This document shows, piece by piece, positions 46,101 through 53,654 of a stretch of DNA of 64,000 bases. Position 1 is the stretch's first letter; each line of letters begins with the position of its first letter. A program made the position numbers and the translations under genes. The notes under the pieces were generated by a model. That model made no database searches and was not told the DNA's origin. It saw nothing but the letters and a program-made list of their open reading frames with translations. This DNA is from Oceanobacillus_B kapialis (GTDB lineage: Bacteria > Bacillota > Bacilli > Bacillales > Amphibacillaceae): assembly GCF_042685265.1 (NCBI RefSeq), contig NZ_JBHUMX010000006.1; one strand, written 5' to 3'.

Positions 46101-46507
46101 GCGACTTTAAAACACGATACGAGGCACAGGAACACTTTGATAAATTACGAGATGGATCTGTGAAAGTAAAAGGAGGCTGGCGCATTTACTCCAGCGGTCC
46201 GGGAATTTATATGAACCAACTTATTGCCAACACATTAGGCGTACGTCAATTTGCTGGGGACTTAATCCTGGATCCTGTTCTTCCTGATCGTCTTGATGGT
46301 CTGCGATTCAACTATACGTGGAATGGCAAGCCAGTCACATTTGTCTACCATCTAAACGCTGATAGGCAACAGGTACTCCTTAATGGTGCGATCATGGAAG
46401 CGATGGAACTTATTAATCCATACCGTGCCGGCGGAATTCGCATTCCGCGTGAACAGCTGGACCAGGCGCTTCAAGCAGAAGGCAATACAATTGAGGTATT
46501 TGTATAG
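43175..46507 (+). CDS. GH94-type 1,2-beta-oligoglucan phosphorylase
   Basis: A 1110-residue cytoplasmic protein. The long N-terminal beta domain (about 1-560) is followed by an (alpha/alpha)6 barrel. The segment AYDDGDWDDTLQPANQNLKQ (around residues 754-773) resembles the catalytic GDWND region of GH94 phosphorylases. Size and context (next to a GH3 beta-glucosidase and a sophoro-oligosaccharide type importer) match Lin1839, the L. innocua 1,2-beta-oligoglucan phosphorylase, which splits beta-1,2-glucans with phosphate to glucose-1-phosphate. ATG 43175 follows aaggaga. The exact linkage specificity is inferred from synteny and length. Confidence 0.82.
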   Translation: MKLTNTYLPIQKGDLQVTFLNSGDIFEVTHKQTLINQLMANPVDGSINNIYLRVHEDNKIQAYPLLGVTSTSTFSKLDNAVQWKGEVADISYIVTFHLASDNLWFWDVKLSGNGKEVDLIYGQDLGLADKAAVRSNESYMSQYMDHKVFENETGYTIATRQNQPMSSGFPFIQQGALGKTVGYSTDGFQFFGKSYRKTNVPEVLGEENLANEVYQYEFAFTALQSEKMQLSGEQQFVFYGLFQEDQETAVTEAVAAESIQEAWNTREALGQGVELAKVEQSRTIGAPLAAVEMSEDEVAAYYPERRLEEKTEGGLLSFFTPTHEHVVLAKKELMVERPHGHILMSGQNDVVKDTTITTNLYMYGLFNSQISIGNTNMNKMLSNARNPLNRMKTSGQRIYVEVDGQYRLLTMPSLFEIGFNYARWIYKLEDDVITVTTFTKVDSADIQLELTSKEGKPYCYLVTNQLTMQNNEYEVPYHVETEGATLVFTASDEAGSNETYPDLTYTVKVIGADVEVKDETVLAENVEPGSASLVVLALEPSSSWTMRIAGNLYGEKHTLTPFDFSSVAADYRAYYQDVMQGFHLTQDNKHDVKEVDKVNALAWWYTHNMLVHFSVPHGLEQYGGAAWGTRDVSQGPAEYFMATQNYDTVKEIITTMFAHQYEDTGNWPQWFMFDKYNKIQQDDSHGDIIVWPMKVVCDYIEATGDTEILKERIPYTNRETYEFTEEKATLLDHLKKEIAYMKAHFLHDTYLSAYDDGDWDDTLQPANQNLKQYMASSWTVALTYEALRKMTNVLQEVDPEEASKTQEIVEGIKRDFNDYLMQTDIIPGFVYMEQPGEVERMLHPTDEKTGINYRLLPMQQSIISELFSLKQAESHYDIMKKHLFFPDGVRLMNRPANYKGGVSTHFKRAEQAANFGREIGLQYVHAHIRYVEAMAKLGYGDETWDGLAVINPIAIQDVVPNAELRQSNAYFSSSDGDFKTRYEAQEHFDKLRDGSVKVKGGWRIYSSGPGIYMNQLIANTLGVRQFAGDLILDPVLPDRLDGLRFNYTWNGKPVTFVYHLNADRQQVLLNGAIMEAMELINPYRAGGIRIPREQLDQALQAEGNTIEVFV

Positions 46508-46513
46508 ACCTAG

Positions 46514-46571
46514 AACAAAAGCGCAGGGCGCCCGTTTAGCGCTGGAGCTGGACGTGGCTGTTGCTGTCCAT
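46514..46571 (+). repeat. 'gcgctggagct' dispersed repeat, copy 1
   Basis: gaacaaaagcgcagggcgcc followed by cgtttagcgctggagctgga and cgtggctgttgctgtc. A second, nearly identical copy lies at 46732-46791, and diverged parts recur at 48528-48572. This phrase family is common between Bacillaceae genes. Its function is unknown. Confidence 0.7.
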
Positions 46572-46614
46572 GAACAACATACCGCCAATTATTTATACTT
46601 CCTTATCTTGTTAA

Positions 46615-46652
46615 AAAACCGGGCGCTCCACTAAGGGTACGCCCGGTTTTCT
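46615..46652 (+). terminator. Intrinsic terminator after the phosphorylase gene
   Basis: aaccgggcg and cgcccggtt stem followed by ttct, with A-rich sequence upstream. It lies between two copies of the dispersed repeat. Confidence 0.75.
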
Positions 46653-46731
46653 CAATAATATTTAAAAAGGGAAGGTTTTAAGGGTATTTAACTATTACCC
46701 TGCTTGGCCTTCTGTTAAACTTAATTTATGA

Positions 46732-46791
46732 AACAAAAACGGAAGTGCCCGTTTAGCGCTGGAGCTGGACGTGGTTGTTGCTGTCTATGAA
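46732..46791 (+). repeat. 'gcgctggagct' dispersed repeat, copy 2
   Basis: The stretch gcccgtttagcgctggagct is identical to copy 1, followed by ggacgtggttgttgctgtct with few differences. It lies directly upstream of the isomerase gene. Confidence 0.7.
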
Positions 46792-46827
46792 AGGTAATTT
46801 CTTATTTCTGAAAAAGGAGAGGATTGC

Positions 46828-47577
46828 ATGGCTAAAATTGGCTTACAGCTTTATACCGTAAGAGATGCCGCTGAAGAAGATTTCCATCAGCTCTTAACAG
46901 ATGTTGGGGAACTTGGCTATGAAGGGGCACAATTTGCAGGGTTTTATGATGCATCTGCCCAGGAAGTGGCCGACACGCTGCAGAAAGCAAGGGTCAAACC
47001 AGCTGGAGCACATGTCCAGATTCATCAGCTGCAAAATAACTTGCAAGACGTCATGCGTTATCATGAGAAGATTGGAAATCAGCTTATTATCTGCCCATAT
47101 CTCCCGGAAACAATGCGTCAGGACAAAGCAGGTTACATGCAAACAGCAGAGACATTTAATAAAATTGGCAAAGAATTAAAACAGGCTGGCTTTCAATTTG
47201 GCTATCATAATCATGCCTTTGAGTTTGATAGCGTAGAAGATACAACAGGCTTTGAACTATTATTTGGCAACACAGACCCTGATTTTGTGAAAATGGAGCT
47301 TGATTGCTACTGGGCAACCTATGCAGGGCACGATCCTAACAAGATTATTAAGGATTATGCAGCGCGCTGCATCTCACTTCATATAAAAGATATTAAAGTA
47401 GAAAATGGGGATAAGATCTCCACAGAAATAGGCACAGGAACGTTGGACATAAGAACCTTAATTCAGTCAGGGCTTGATCACCATGTTGAATGGTTCATTG
47501 TCGAACAAGAGCATTTCAACGGGGACCCGTTAGTCAGTGCGAAGAAAAATGTAGCGGCATTACAGGAAATGCTATAA
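46828..47577 (+). CDS. Sugar phosphate isomerase/epimerase (xylose isomerase-like TIM barrel)
   Basis: A 249-residue AP-endonuclease-2 superfamily protein. It starts IGLQLYTVRDAAEEDF, with FGYHNHAFEF (metal-binding His and Glu), KMELDCYWATYAG and SLHIKDIK, and a final EQEHF, giving the four-ligand metal site of this fold. Members isomerise or epimerise sugars or act on 3-keto-sugars. It starts after aaaggagagg and is 52 bp before a ThuA-like gene; this pairing with Gfo/Idh genes suggests a keto-sugar pathway. The precise reaction is unknown. Confidence 0.85.
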   Translation: MAKIGLQLYTVRDAAEEDFHQLLTDVGELGYEGAQFAGFYDASAQEVADTLQKARVKPAGAHVQIHQLQNNLQDVMRYHEKIGNQLIICPYLPETMRQDKAGYMQTAETFNKIGKELKQAGFQFGYHNHAFEFDSVEDTTGFELLFGNTDPDFVKMELDCYWATYAGHDPNKIIKDYAARCISLHIKDIKVENGDKISTEIGTGTLDIRTLIQSGLDHHVEWFIVEQEHFNGDPLVSAKKNVAALQEML

Positions 47578-47629
47578 TAATAGAAGGAAAAAGAAAGCGC
47601 TATTATTATTAGAAAAGGAGAGACATAGA

Positions 47630-48352
47630 ATGAAGGTAACGGTTTGGAATGAGAATCGACATGAAAAGAAAAACCCGAAAGTTTCCGAGATTTACCCTGA
47701 GGGAATTCACGGGCAGCTTGCTTCCTTTTTAGAAAAAGCTGGATTTGAAACTGGCACGGCAACATTAGATGAACCAGAGCATGGACTGACAGATGAGGTT
47801 CTAAATGAAACCGATGTCTTAGTGTGGTGGGGACATCTCGCCCACGATGAAGTAACTGAAGATATTGCGGAAAAAGTGAAGCAACGCGTGCTTGATGGCA
47901 TGGGCCTTGTTGTCTTGCATTCCGCTCATTTTTCCAAGGTATTTAAAAAGCTAATGGGAACAGGTTGTGACTTGAAGTGGCGCGAGGCAGACGAAAAAGA
48001 GAGGCTATGGGTTGCAGATCCAACCCACCCGATTACAGAAGGCATTGACGAGTACATCGAACTGGAAAAAGAAGAAATGTACGGGGAGCATTTTGATATC
48101 CCAGCACCAGATGAATTAATTTTCATTAGTTGGTTTGAAGGTGGCGAGGTGTTCCGCAGCGGAGCGACCTTTAAGCGTGGTCGCGGGAAAATTTTCTATT
48201 TCCGTCCAGGACATGAAACATATCCAACCTATCATAATGAAGAAATACAGAAAGTCATCACCAATGGTGTGAAATGGGCAGCGAATACAGCAACACCAAC
48301 GCCGGTTAGAGGGAATCACCAGCCACTAGAAAATATAAGCACAAAAGCATAA
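47630..48352 (+). CDS. ThuA-like (trehalose utilisation) family protein
   Basis: A 240-residue class-I-glutamine-amidotransferase-like protein. MKVTVWNENRHEKKNPKVSE, VLVWWGHLAHDEV, GLVVLHSAHFSKVF and YFRPGHETYPTYHN are ThuA features. ThuA of Sinorhizobium works with the Gfo/Idh enzyme ThuB in 3-keto-trehalose/sucrose metabolism, and two Gfo/Idh genes follow here. ATG 47630 follows aaaggagaga. The last codons (NISTKA) and stop lie inside a dispersed repeat that recurs 211 bp later, so the C-terminus has been shaped by the repeat. Confidence 0.88.
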   Translation: MKVTVWNENRHEKKNPKVSEIYPEGIHGQLASFLEKAGFETGTATLDEPEHGLTDEVLNETDVLVWWGHLAHDEVTEDIAEKVKQRVLDGMGLVVLHSAHFSKVFKKLMGTGCDLKWREADEKERLWVADPTHPITEGIDEYIELEKEEMYGEHFDIPAPDELIFISWFEGGEVFRSGATFKRGRGKIFYFRPGHETYPTYHNEEIQKVITNGVKWAANTATPTPVRGNHQPLENISTKA

Positions 48353-48572
48353 GCGACCGTTAAGAGACGTACGGACTGGACTGAACTGCAGGAGATAAAG
48401 GAAACACAGCGACCGCAGGGAGTTGATGTTGACTTTCACCGCAAGGGTATAAGTTCGACTAGGCCTCTGGTTTCACCAGTCGGCAAGTCTTCTTTATCGT
48501 ACGGAGGTGAGGGAAGTCGCGCTAGTCTCTGGTCGCTGGAGCTAGACGGAACAAAAGCATAAGCGACCGTTT
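48341..48572. repeat. Dispersed repeat element bounded by 21-bp direct repeats
   Basis: acaaaagcataagcgaccgt(t) occurs at 48341-48361 and again at 48552-48572. Between the copies are complementary pieces (gataaag/ctttatc, gacgtacgg/cgtacgga) and the phrase ctagtctctggtcgctggag. The latter recurs partly near 49688 and resembles the 46.5-46.8 kb repeat. The layout suggests a mobile or amplified non-coding element of the same family. Confidence 0.6.
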
Positions 48573-48608
48573 TTAAGGAAGTACATTGAAAATAAAGGGG
48601 AGATAGAC

Positions 48609-49631
48609 ATGACAGCAGTAAGAATTGCAGTAATAGGATGTGGAAGTATTGCCAAGCATCGCCATTTAATAGAGTACGATTTGGAGCCAAATGTGGAAAT
48701 CGTAGCAGTATGCGACATTGTCGAGGGTAGAGCAAGGGAAGCGGCAGAGAAGTACGGAGCCACTGCCTATGCAGAGTATGAAACACTCTTAAAACAGGAA
48801 AAAATTGATGCTGTTAGTGTCTGCCTGCCAAACTACTTACATGCACCTGTGTCGATCGCGGCTCTTGAGGCAGGTTGTCATGTGCTTTGTGAAAAACCAA
48901 TGGCGACCTCTCGGGAAGAAGCACAGCAAATGATCGATGTTGCTAATAAAAATGATAAAAAACTGATGATTGCGCACAATCAACGCTTTGTTCCCTCCCA
49001 CCAGAAGGCAAGGGAACTAATCGAAAAAGGGGAGCTAGGAAAAATCTACAGCTTCCGCACTGCTTTTGGCCATGGCGGCCCTGAAGGCTGGAGTGTTGAT
49101 GGAAAGGATAGCTGGTTTTTCCAAAAGGATAAAGCATTTATCGGCGCTATGGGCGACCTTGGTGTCCATAAAGCGGATTTAATGCGTTATTTGCTCGGTG
49201 AAGAATTTACAGAGGTTGCAGGGTTTGTGGAAAGCTCCGCAAAGGAGAACTCTAATGTGGATGATAATGCTGTATGTATATTGAAATCGGCAAGCGGTGT
49301 TGTTGGCACATTAGCAGCAAGCTGGGCTTATTCCTCTAAAGAGGATAACTCCACTGTAATCTACGGAGAGAAAGCGACGCTACGATTGGAAGATGACCCG
49401 AACTTCTCATTAATCGCACAGTACACAAATGGAGAAGTTGTGAAATATGAGCTCGGTGGGATTCAAACCAACGATTCGGGTGGGCAGACGACTTCCCAGG
49501 TTATCCATCACTTTGTAACAAGCATTACTGAAAACACGAACCCACCAATTGATGGGGAAGATGGCAAAAAATCATTAGAAGTTATTTTAAACTCGTTGGA
49601 ATCAGCAGAAACAAAGCGGATTTGCGGCTAA
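48609..49631 (+). CDS. Gfo/Idh/MocA family oxidoreductase 5
   Basis: A 340-residue enzyme. IAVIGCGSIAKHRHLIEYDL is the nucleotide loop, LCEKPMATSREEAQQM the family motif, and IGAMGDLGVHKADLMRYLLG is in the second domain. ATG 48609 follows aaaggggag. With the isomerase, ThuA-like protein and the next gene it probably forms a keto-sugar oxidation-reduction module (inference). A repeat element separates it from the ThuA gene, but the direction is the same. Confidence 0.9.
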   Translation: MTAVRIAVIGCGSIAKHRHLIEYDLEPNVEIVAVCDIVEGRAREAAEKYGATAYAEYETLLKQEKIDAVSVCLPNYLHAPVSIAALEAGCHVLCEKPMATSREEAQQMIDVANKNDKKLMIAHNQRFVPSHQKARELIEKGELGKIYSFRTAFGHGGPEGWSVDGKDSWFFQKDKAFIGAMGDLGVHKADLMRYLLGEEFTEVAGFVESSAKENSNVDDNAVCILKSASGVVGTLAASWAYSSKEDNSTVIYGEKATLRLEDDPNFSLIAQYTNGEVVKYELGGIQTNDSGGQTTSQVIHHFVTSITENTNPPIDGEDGKKSLEVILNSLESAETKRICG

Positions 49632-49779
49632 TTCAAAAGTCGGGGGCAGCCTGTTTAGAAACATAGGGCGATTTCGTGATGTAGGGCTAGTCTCTGGTCG
49701 CTCTAGTATGATGCGGCAACTCCTGGCAAAGAACAGGATATAGCCAGGTGCTTATTTTAAGGAAAAGGGGTTAACATAC
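49632..49779. other. Spacer with dispersed-repeat remnant
   Basis: agggctagtctctggtcgct near 49681-49700 is a fragment of the element at 48341-48572. No other feature is seen in these 148 bp. Confidence 0.5.
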
Positions 49780-50811
49780 ATGCTCAAAATGGGGATCATT
49801 GGAGTTGGCGGGATAGCCCAAGGAAGGCATATCCCTGCCTATCTTCAAATGCCAGAGAAAGTAAAGATAACAGCAGTACAAGATGTGAACAAAGAGAGAG
49901 CAAAAGAGGTTGCGGAAAAGCATAACATTGACCATGTCTTTGAAGACTACAAAGCACTCCTGGATGTGGTGGACGCCGTGACGATTTGTACACCGAACAA
50001 ATTCCACGCAGACATTGCCGTTGCTGCACTGGAAGCAGGCGTGCATGTACTTTGTGAAAAACCGATGGCCATGACAACCGAAGAATGCCAGCGCATGCTG
50101 GACGCTTCCCGTAAATCAGGCAAAAAACTGGCCATCGCGTATCATTACCGATTTACAGATCCCGCACAGGTGGCGAAAAAGGCCGTTTTAAATCAAGAGG
50201 TAGGGGACCCGCTAGTAACCCGGGTGGAAGCAATGCGCCGTCGAAAAGTTCCTGGCTGGGGTGTTTTCACGAACAAGGAATTGCAAGGTGGGGGAAGTCT
50301 CATAGATTATGGCTGCCATATGCTTGACCTTGCACTTTGGCTCCTAAATGGACCAAAAGCTGTCGAAGTCAGTGGCCGAACGTATAACCGTTTAAGTAAG
50401 ACGCCAAATCAGATCAATGATTGGGGCGTTTTTGACACGGAAACGTTCGACGTCGATGACCATGTATCGGCCTATGTAACCTTTGAGGATAGTTCTTCCT
50501 TATTTTTAGAATGTTCTTGGTCGGCAAATATTAAAGAAGACACTCGCCATTTAAGTATTTCTGGTGTGGATGGAGGACTAAATCTTTATCCGCTCGAATT
50601 TTATCAAGCGAAACATGGCACATTTATGAAAACGACGACAAAGGCAGATCATCATGAAGGAGATGCTGGCATTGCTCAAGCACACAACTTTGTAGACAGC
50701 TGTTTGGGTGCTGCGGAATTGGTTGTAAAACCAGAAGAGGCGCTGGAAGTTTCCAGGATTATAGAAGCGATTTATAAGAGTAGTGAATCGGGAACGGCCG
50801 TTAGACTTTAG
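49780..50811 (+). CDS. Gfo/Idh/MocA family oxidoreductase 6
   Basis: A 343-residue enzyme. MGIIGVGGIAQGRHIPAYLQ, LCEKPMAMTTEECQRM, KELQGGGSLIDYGCHMLDLALWLL. It carries the usual catalytic-domain lysine in EKP and histidine in CHMLD. ATG 49780 follows aaaagggg. It ends with a strong bidirectional terminator. A ThuB-like role next to ThuA is possible; substrate unknown. Confidence 0.9.
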   Translation: MLKMGIIGVGGIAQGRHIPAYLQMPEKVKITAVQDVNKERAKEVAEKHNIDHVFEDYKALLDVVDAVTICTPNKFHADIAVAALEAGVHVLCEKPMAMTTEECQRMLDASRKSGKKLAIAYHYRFTDPAQVAKKAVLNQEVGDPLVTRVEAMRRRKVPGWGVFTNKELQGGGSLIDYGCHMLDLALWLLNGPKAVEVSGRTYNRLSKTPNQINDWGVFDTETFDVDDHVSAYVTFEDSSSLFLECSWSANIKEDTRHLSISGVDGGLNLYPLEFYQAKHGTFMKTTTKADHHEGDAGIAQAHNFVDSCLGAAELVVKPEEALEVSRIIEAIYKSSESGTAVRL

Positions 50812-50819
50812 GAGGCTAT

Positions 50820-50858
50820 AAAAAATCGCGTGGCTTTTTTAGGCCATGCGATTTTTTA
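50820..50858. terminator. Bidirectional intrinsic terminator
   Basis: aaaatcgcgtggc and gccatgcgatttt form the stem around cttttttag, with A and T runs on the two sides. It can serve the Gfo/Idh gene (plus). Confidence 0.85.
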
Positions 50859-50910
50859 AGTTTTATTCCGCCTTTACTGGCAGAAGACCCTGGGATCAAC
50901 TGCCGGTAAA

Positions 50911-50982
50911 AGGTCCGATTCTTTCAACTAACATTTGGTGGGAGAGTAAGGGAACCATTGCCAAATGAAGTTTCACTTTATT
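50911..50982 (-). repeat. Palindromic dispersed repeat, copy 1
   Basis: Left flank ccgattctttcaactaaca, stem catttgg / ccaaatg, right flank tgaagtttcactttat. The flanks are shared with a second copy at 52993-53062, while the stems differ in sequence. It overlaps the stop codon of yjbQ at its right end and may terminate that gene. Confidence 0.65.
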
Positions 50983-51382
50983 CCGCAACGATCAATTTCA
51001 CTTGGTAGTTTCGATCTCGCGGACCATCAAATTCACAAAAATAAACCCCTTGCCACGTGCCAAGCACCAATTTTCCTTCTGACACGATCAAGGTTTGCGC
51101 ATGGCCGACCGTGCTGGTTTTTAAGTGTGCAGCAGTGTTTCCTTCTGCATGAAGATCTTTGACATGATTCCACGGATAAATCTCATCAAGCCGACGAAGC
51201 ATATCTGTCTTTACATCAGGGTCGGCATTCTCATTAACCGTAATTCCAGCAGTTGTGTGCATGGAAGAAACGACAAGGATCCCTTCTTCGACACCTGATT
51301 CATAAATCCATTCTTCTAGTTTACTCGTAATATCTACCATATCTGAGTGGCGTGTTGTCTTAATTTGAAATGTTTTCTGCAA
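50978..51382 (-). CDS. yjbQ: YjbQ (UPF0047) family protein
   Basis: A 134-residue protein. SMHTTAGITVNENADPDVKT, HLKTSTVGHAQTLIV and VLGTWQGVYFCEFDGPR are the family's invariant stretches, with conserved His and Glu residues at the putative active site. YjbQ has been linked to a secondary thiamine-phosphate synthase activity in E. coli, but its main role is not settled. ATG 51382 follows aaaggagaa. It stands alone on the minus strand, apparently with its own terminator-like palindrome. Confidence 0.93.
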   Translation of the reverse strand: MQKTFQIKTTRHSDMVDITSKLEEWIYESGVEEGILVVSSMHTTAGITVNENADPDVKTDMLRRLDEIYPWNHVKDLHAEGNTAAHLKTSTVGHAQTLIVSEGKLVLGTWQGVYFCEFDGPRDRNYQVKLIVAE

Positions 51383-51525
51383 TTTGATTCTCCTTTCAGC
51401 AACCTGCTTTAAGTATACTACCCTTTTGTAGGATGAGAAAATCTAGGGTTCGGCAATTTTAAGTGTTTTTAGGCAGGGATTTAAGTAGAATTGTAGAATG
51501 TTATGACCGAAGAGGTGTCGATTCA

Positions 51526-51600
51526 ATGGCAGTTAAAGCTAATCAAACATTGATTCGTGGAAATATTGCAAACAGAATTCGCCATTTATTTCCCGGGTAA
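51526..51600 (+). CDS. Possible 24-residue peptide
   Basis: ATG 51526 preceded by gaagaggtg at about nine bases. It encodes a basic peptide beginning MAVKANQTLIRGNIANRIR and ending HLFPG. It lies 46 bp before the esterase gene in the same direction. There is no family match I can see; it could be a leader peptide. Confidence 0.3.
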   Translation: MAVKANQTLIRGNIANRIRHLFPG

Positions 51601-51646
51601 TATTTTATAGCTATATGTCGAAACGAGAATGAAAGGAAGAAAGCAA

Positions 51647-52594
51647 ATGGAGCATCTTAAGCAGACCGTTGAACGATTAAAAATGTATGTGCCAACATCC
51701 ACAAAGCAACCAGATCATGCAGCATTCTGGCAAAAGACACTAGAGGAATCGAACAAGCAGCCATTGTCGGAATCCGTAATAAAAAAGGATTATCCGATTA
51801 AACAAGTCAATGTGTATCAGGTCGTCTATAAAGGTTTTGGGGCTACCCCTATTCATGCCCATTATATTTTGCCAAAACATGTGAACGATAAACTGCCTTG
51901 CTTATTATTTTTCCATGGGTACGGGGGAAATAAAGGTTCGGTTTCCCAATATATGAAATGGCTGATCCAAGGCTATGCTGTCCTAGCAGTAGACATACGC
52001 GGACATGGCGAGAGTGGCGATGCTGCAGCTTATTCGACAGACGTAACCGGAAGCTGGGTCACAAAGGGAATATTGGATAAACAGGAGTATTATTATCGAA
52101 ACGTCTATGTAGATGCTGTACGAGCCATTGATTTTCTTTGTGGGCGAGAAGAGATTGATAACGGTAGGATTGCAGTCATTGGCAGTAGTATGGGAGGCGG
52201 CATCACACTAGCAGCAGCTGCATTGGATGATCGGCCGAAGCTAGCTGTGGCTGATATGCCAAACATGTGTGATATCCCGCTGGCTATGGAACAAAAATTC
52301 GAAGGCTCCTTGACGGTTGTAGAAAATTTTCTTAGACAGCATCCGCAGTATACGGAACAAGTTTATAAAACACTATCGTATTTCGACCACGTTAATTTAG
52401 CCGAGCAAATAACGTGCCGGATCCGTTTTGCCGTGGGGCTGCGCGATATCGTTTGTCCACCACAGCCGAGTTATGGGGTGTATAATTTGGTTCAGGCACC
52501 GAAAAGCATGGAAGTCTATCCATTCGGCGGGCATGATATGACGATGATTAGCCATGTTGATAAGACGTTGGCGTTTGTTGGGGAGTATTTGTAG
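51647..52594 (+). CDS. Acetyl esterase of the CE7 (acetylxylan esterase/cephalosporin deacetylase) type
   Basis: A 315-residue cytoplasmic alpha/beta hydrolase. LPCLLFFHGYGGNKGSVSQY, VDIRGHGESGD, the nucleophile Ser in VIGSSMGGGITLA, Asp in FAVGLRDIVCPP and His in PFGGHDMT make a complete triad. RGHGESGDAA is close to the CE7 'RGQG' motif. It removes acetyl groups from sugars. ATG 51647 with aaaggaag upstream is preferred to a start six codons earlier. It is monocistronic. Confidence 0.85.
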   Translation: MEHLKQTVERLKMYVPTSTKQPDHAAFWQKTLEESNKQPLSESVIKKDYPIKQVNVYQVVYKGFGATPIHAHYILPKHVNDKLPCLLFFHGYGGNKGSVSQYMKWLIQGYAVLAVDIRGHGESGDAAAYSTDVTGSWVTKGILDKQEYYYRNVYVDAVRAIDFLCGREEIDNGRIAVIGSSMGGGITLAAAALDDRPKLAVADMPNMCDIPLAMEQKFEGSLTVVENFLRQHPQYTEQVYKTLSYFDHVNLAEQITCRIRFAVGLRDIVCPPQPSYGVYNLVQAPKSMEVYPFGGHDMTMISHVDKTLAFVGEYL

Positions 52595-52639
52595 AGTGGG
52601 GTTTTGGGTTTGGTTAGAATGACTGGTGTGGGAGGGGGT

Positions 52640-52922
52640 GCGCAATTGACCAAGAGAGCAGTGCAAGCAACCAGAGCGTCTGCGCAATCGACCAGTGGAG
52701 CAGTGCAATCAACCAAGAGCACTGGCCAATCGACCATGAAGGCCGTGCAATCAACCAGAACGTCTGCGCAATCGACCAGTGGAGCAGCGCAATCAACCAA
52801 GAGCACTGGCCAATCGACCATGAAGGCCGCGCAATCAACCAGAACGTCTGCACAATCAACCAAGAGCACCAGCCAATCAACCATGAAGGCCGTGCAATCA
52901 ACCACGCGAGCAGTCCAATCAG
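52640..52922 (+). repeat. 21-bp repeat array A6 (about 14 units)
   Basis: Cores CAATCGACCA and CAATCAACCA every 21 bases. Linkers gtggagcagtg, agagcactggc and tgaaggccgtg repeat as a three- to five-unit higher-order block. A run of about 76 bases differs from a stretch of A7 at only a few positions. It lies between the acetyl esterase gene (plus) and the end of the PadR operon (minus). Confidence 0.94.
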
Positions 52923-52992
52923 CGTCCTTAATACCCCCACTGCAAAACATGGAGTGAGACAGAGATGTTTAAGTGGGAGCAAACGGACTAAC

Positions 52993-53062
52993 ATGCCGAT
53001 TCGTTTAACTAACAATCAGTAGGGGGAGAAAGAACCCCCTACTGATTGAAGTTTCACTTTAT
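52993..53062 (-). repeat. Palindromic dispersed repeat, copy 2
   Basis: Left flank ccgattcgtttaactaaca, then a perfect 14-base stem (caatcagtaggggg / ccccctactgattg) with loop agaaagaa, then gaagtttcactttat. The flanks match copy 1 at 50911-50982; the stem does not. It lies just past the last gene of the PadR operon and could be its terminator. Confidence 0.75.
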
Positions 53063-53064
53063 GG

Positions 53065-53253
53065 TCACCCTTTTTCCTTATACAATCGATTGGCACGAGT
53101 AATAGCATAGAACAAAGGAATTTGCGCTAATACGATAAGTACCGCCGTATAATCCCAGTTGGTTGCTGCTGAAATGATGGCAAAAACATTTAACAAAATT
53201 GCTGATGTAAGGCCAATTGTCGTTTTTATATCTTTTAACACCGTATAATTCAC
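53065..53253 (-). CDS. Small two-helix membrane protein in the PadR operon
   Basis: A 62-residue protein with two hydrophobic segments (TSAILLNVFAIISAA and YTAVLIVLAQIPLFYAI) and a basic end. Its start codon overlaps the stop of the 53250 gene by four bases, so it is translated with it. No family is recognised. PadR-controlled operons often encode small membrane proteins of this sort. Confidence 0.7.
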   Translation of the reverse strand: MNYTVLKDIKTTIGLTSAILLNVFAIISAATNWDYTAVLIVLAQIPLFYAITRANRLYKEKG

Positions 53254-53654
53254 GGGTTTTCCTCCCTTTGCTTATGATCTCGGAAAAGCATGACAAATTT
53301 TAACAATCCAGTAGTATAAAGCAGGTATACGACTGAGAAGACCCCCAACATTATCACCCATTCCATAGACAGCTCTATCATAGGAAAAGGGATCTTGGAA
53401 ATGGCAGATCCAGCCAACATGCTAACCATTATAATAGAAAGAAATAGCGTGAAACTCTCTCTTATGTAATAAAGCATTGCATTCGTAAAGGTGCCAACCA
53501 TATCTTTTCCAACCAGTAATCGTTCTAAAAATGCATAATATAAAATGTTCAATACATCTTTGATAGAAGGTTTTCTCATTTTTAGAATATATTCGAGTTC
53601 TTCCCCGTACTGTTCACGCCACTTTTTTGGGTATACATAAACAAGCCATTTCAT
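53250..53654 (-). CDS. Membrane protein with N-terminal 'YPKKWREQYGEE' motif (PadR-associated)
   Basis: A 134-residue protein. WLVYVYPKKWREQYGEELEYI, followed by KPSIKDVLNILYYAFLER, is the opening found in many proteins coded next to PadR regulators in Bacillales. Two hydrophobic segments follow (about 70-90 and 95-118). It overlaps padR by four bases and the next gene by four. Function unknown; probably a membrane partner controlled by PadR. Confidence 0.75.
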   Translation of the reverse strand: MKWLVYVYPKKWREQYGEELEYILKMRKPSIKDVLNILYYAFLERLLVGKDMVGTFTNAMLYYIRESFTLFLSIIMVSMLAGSAISKIPFPMIELSMEWVIMLGVFSVVYLLYTTGLLKFVMLFRDHKQREENP

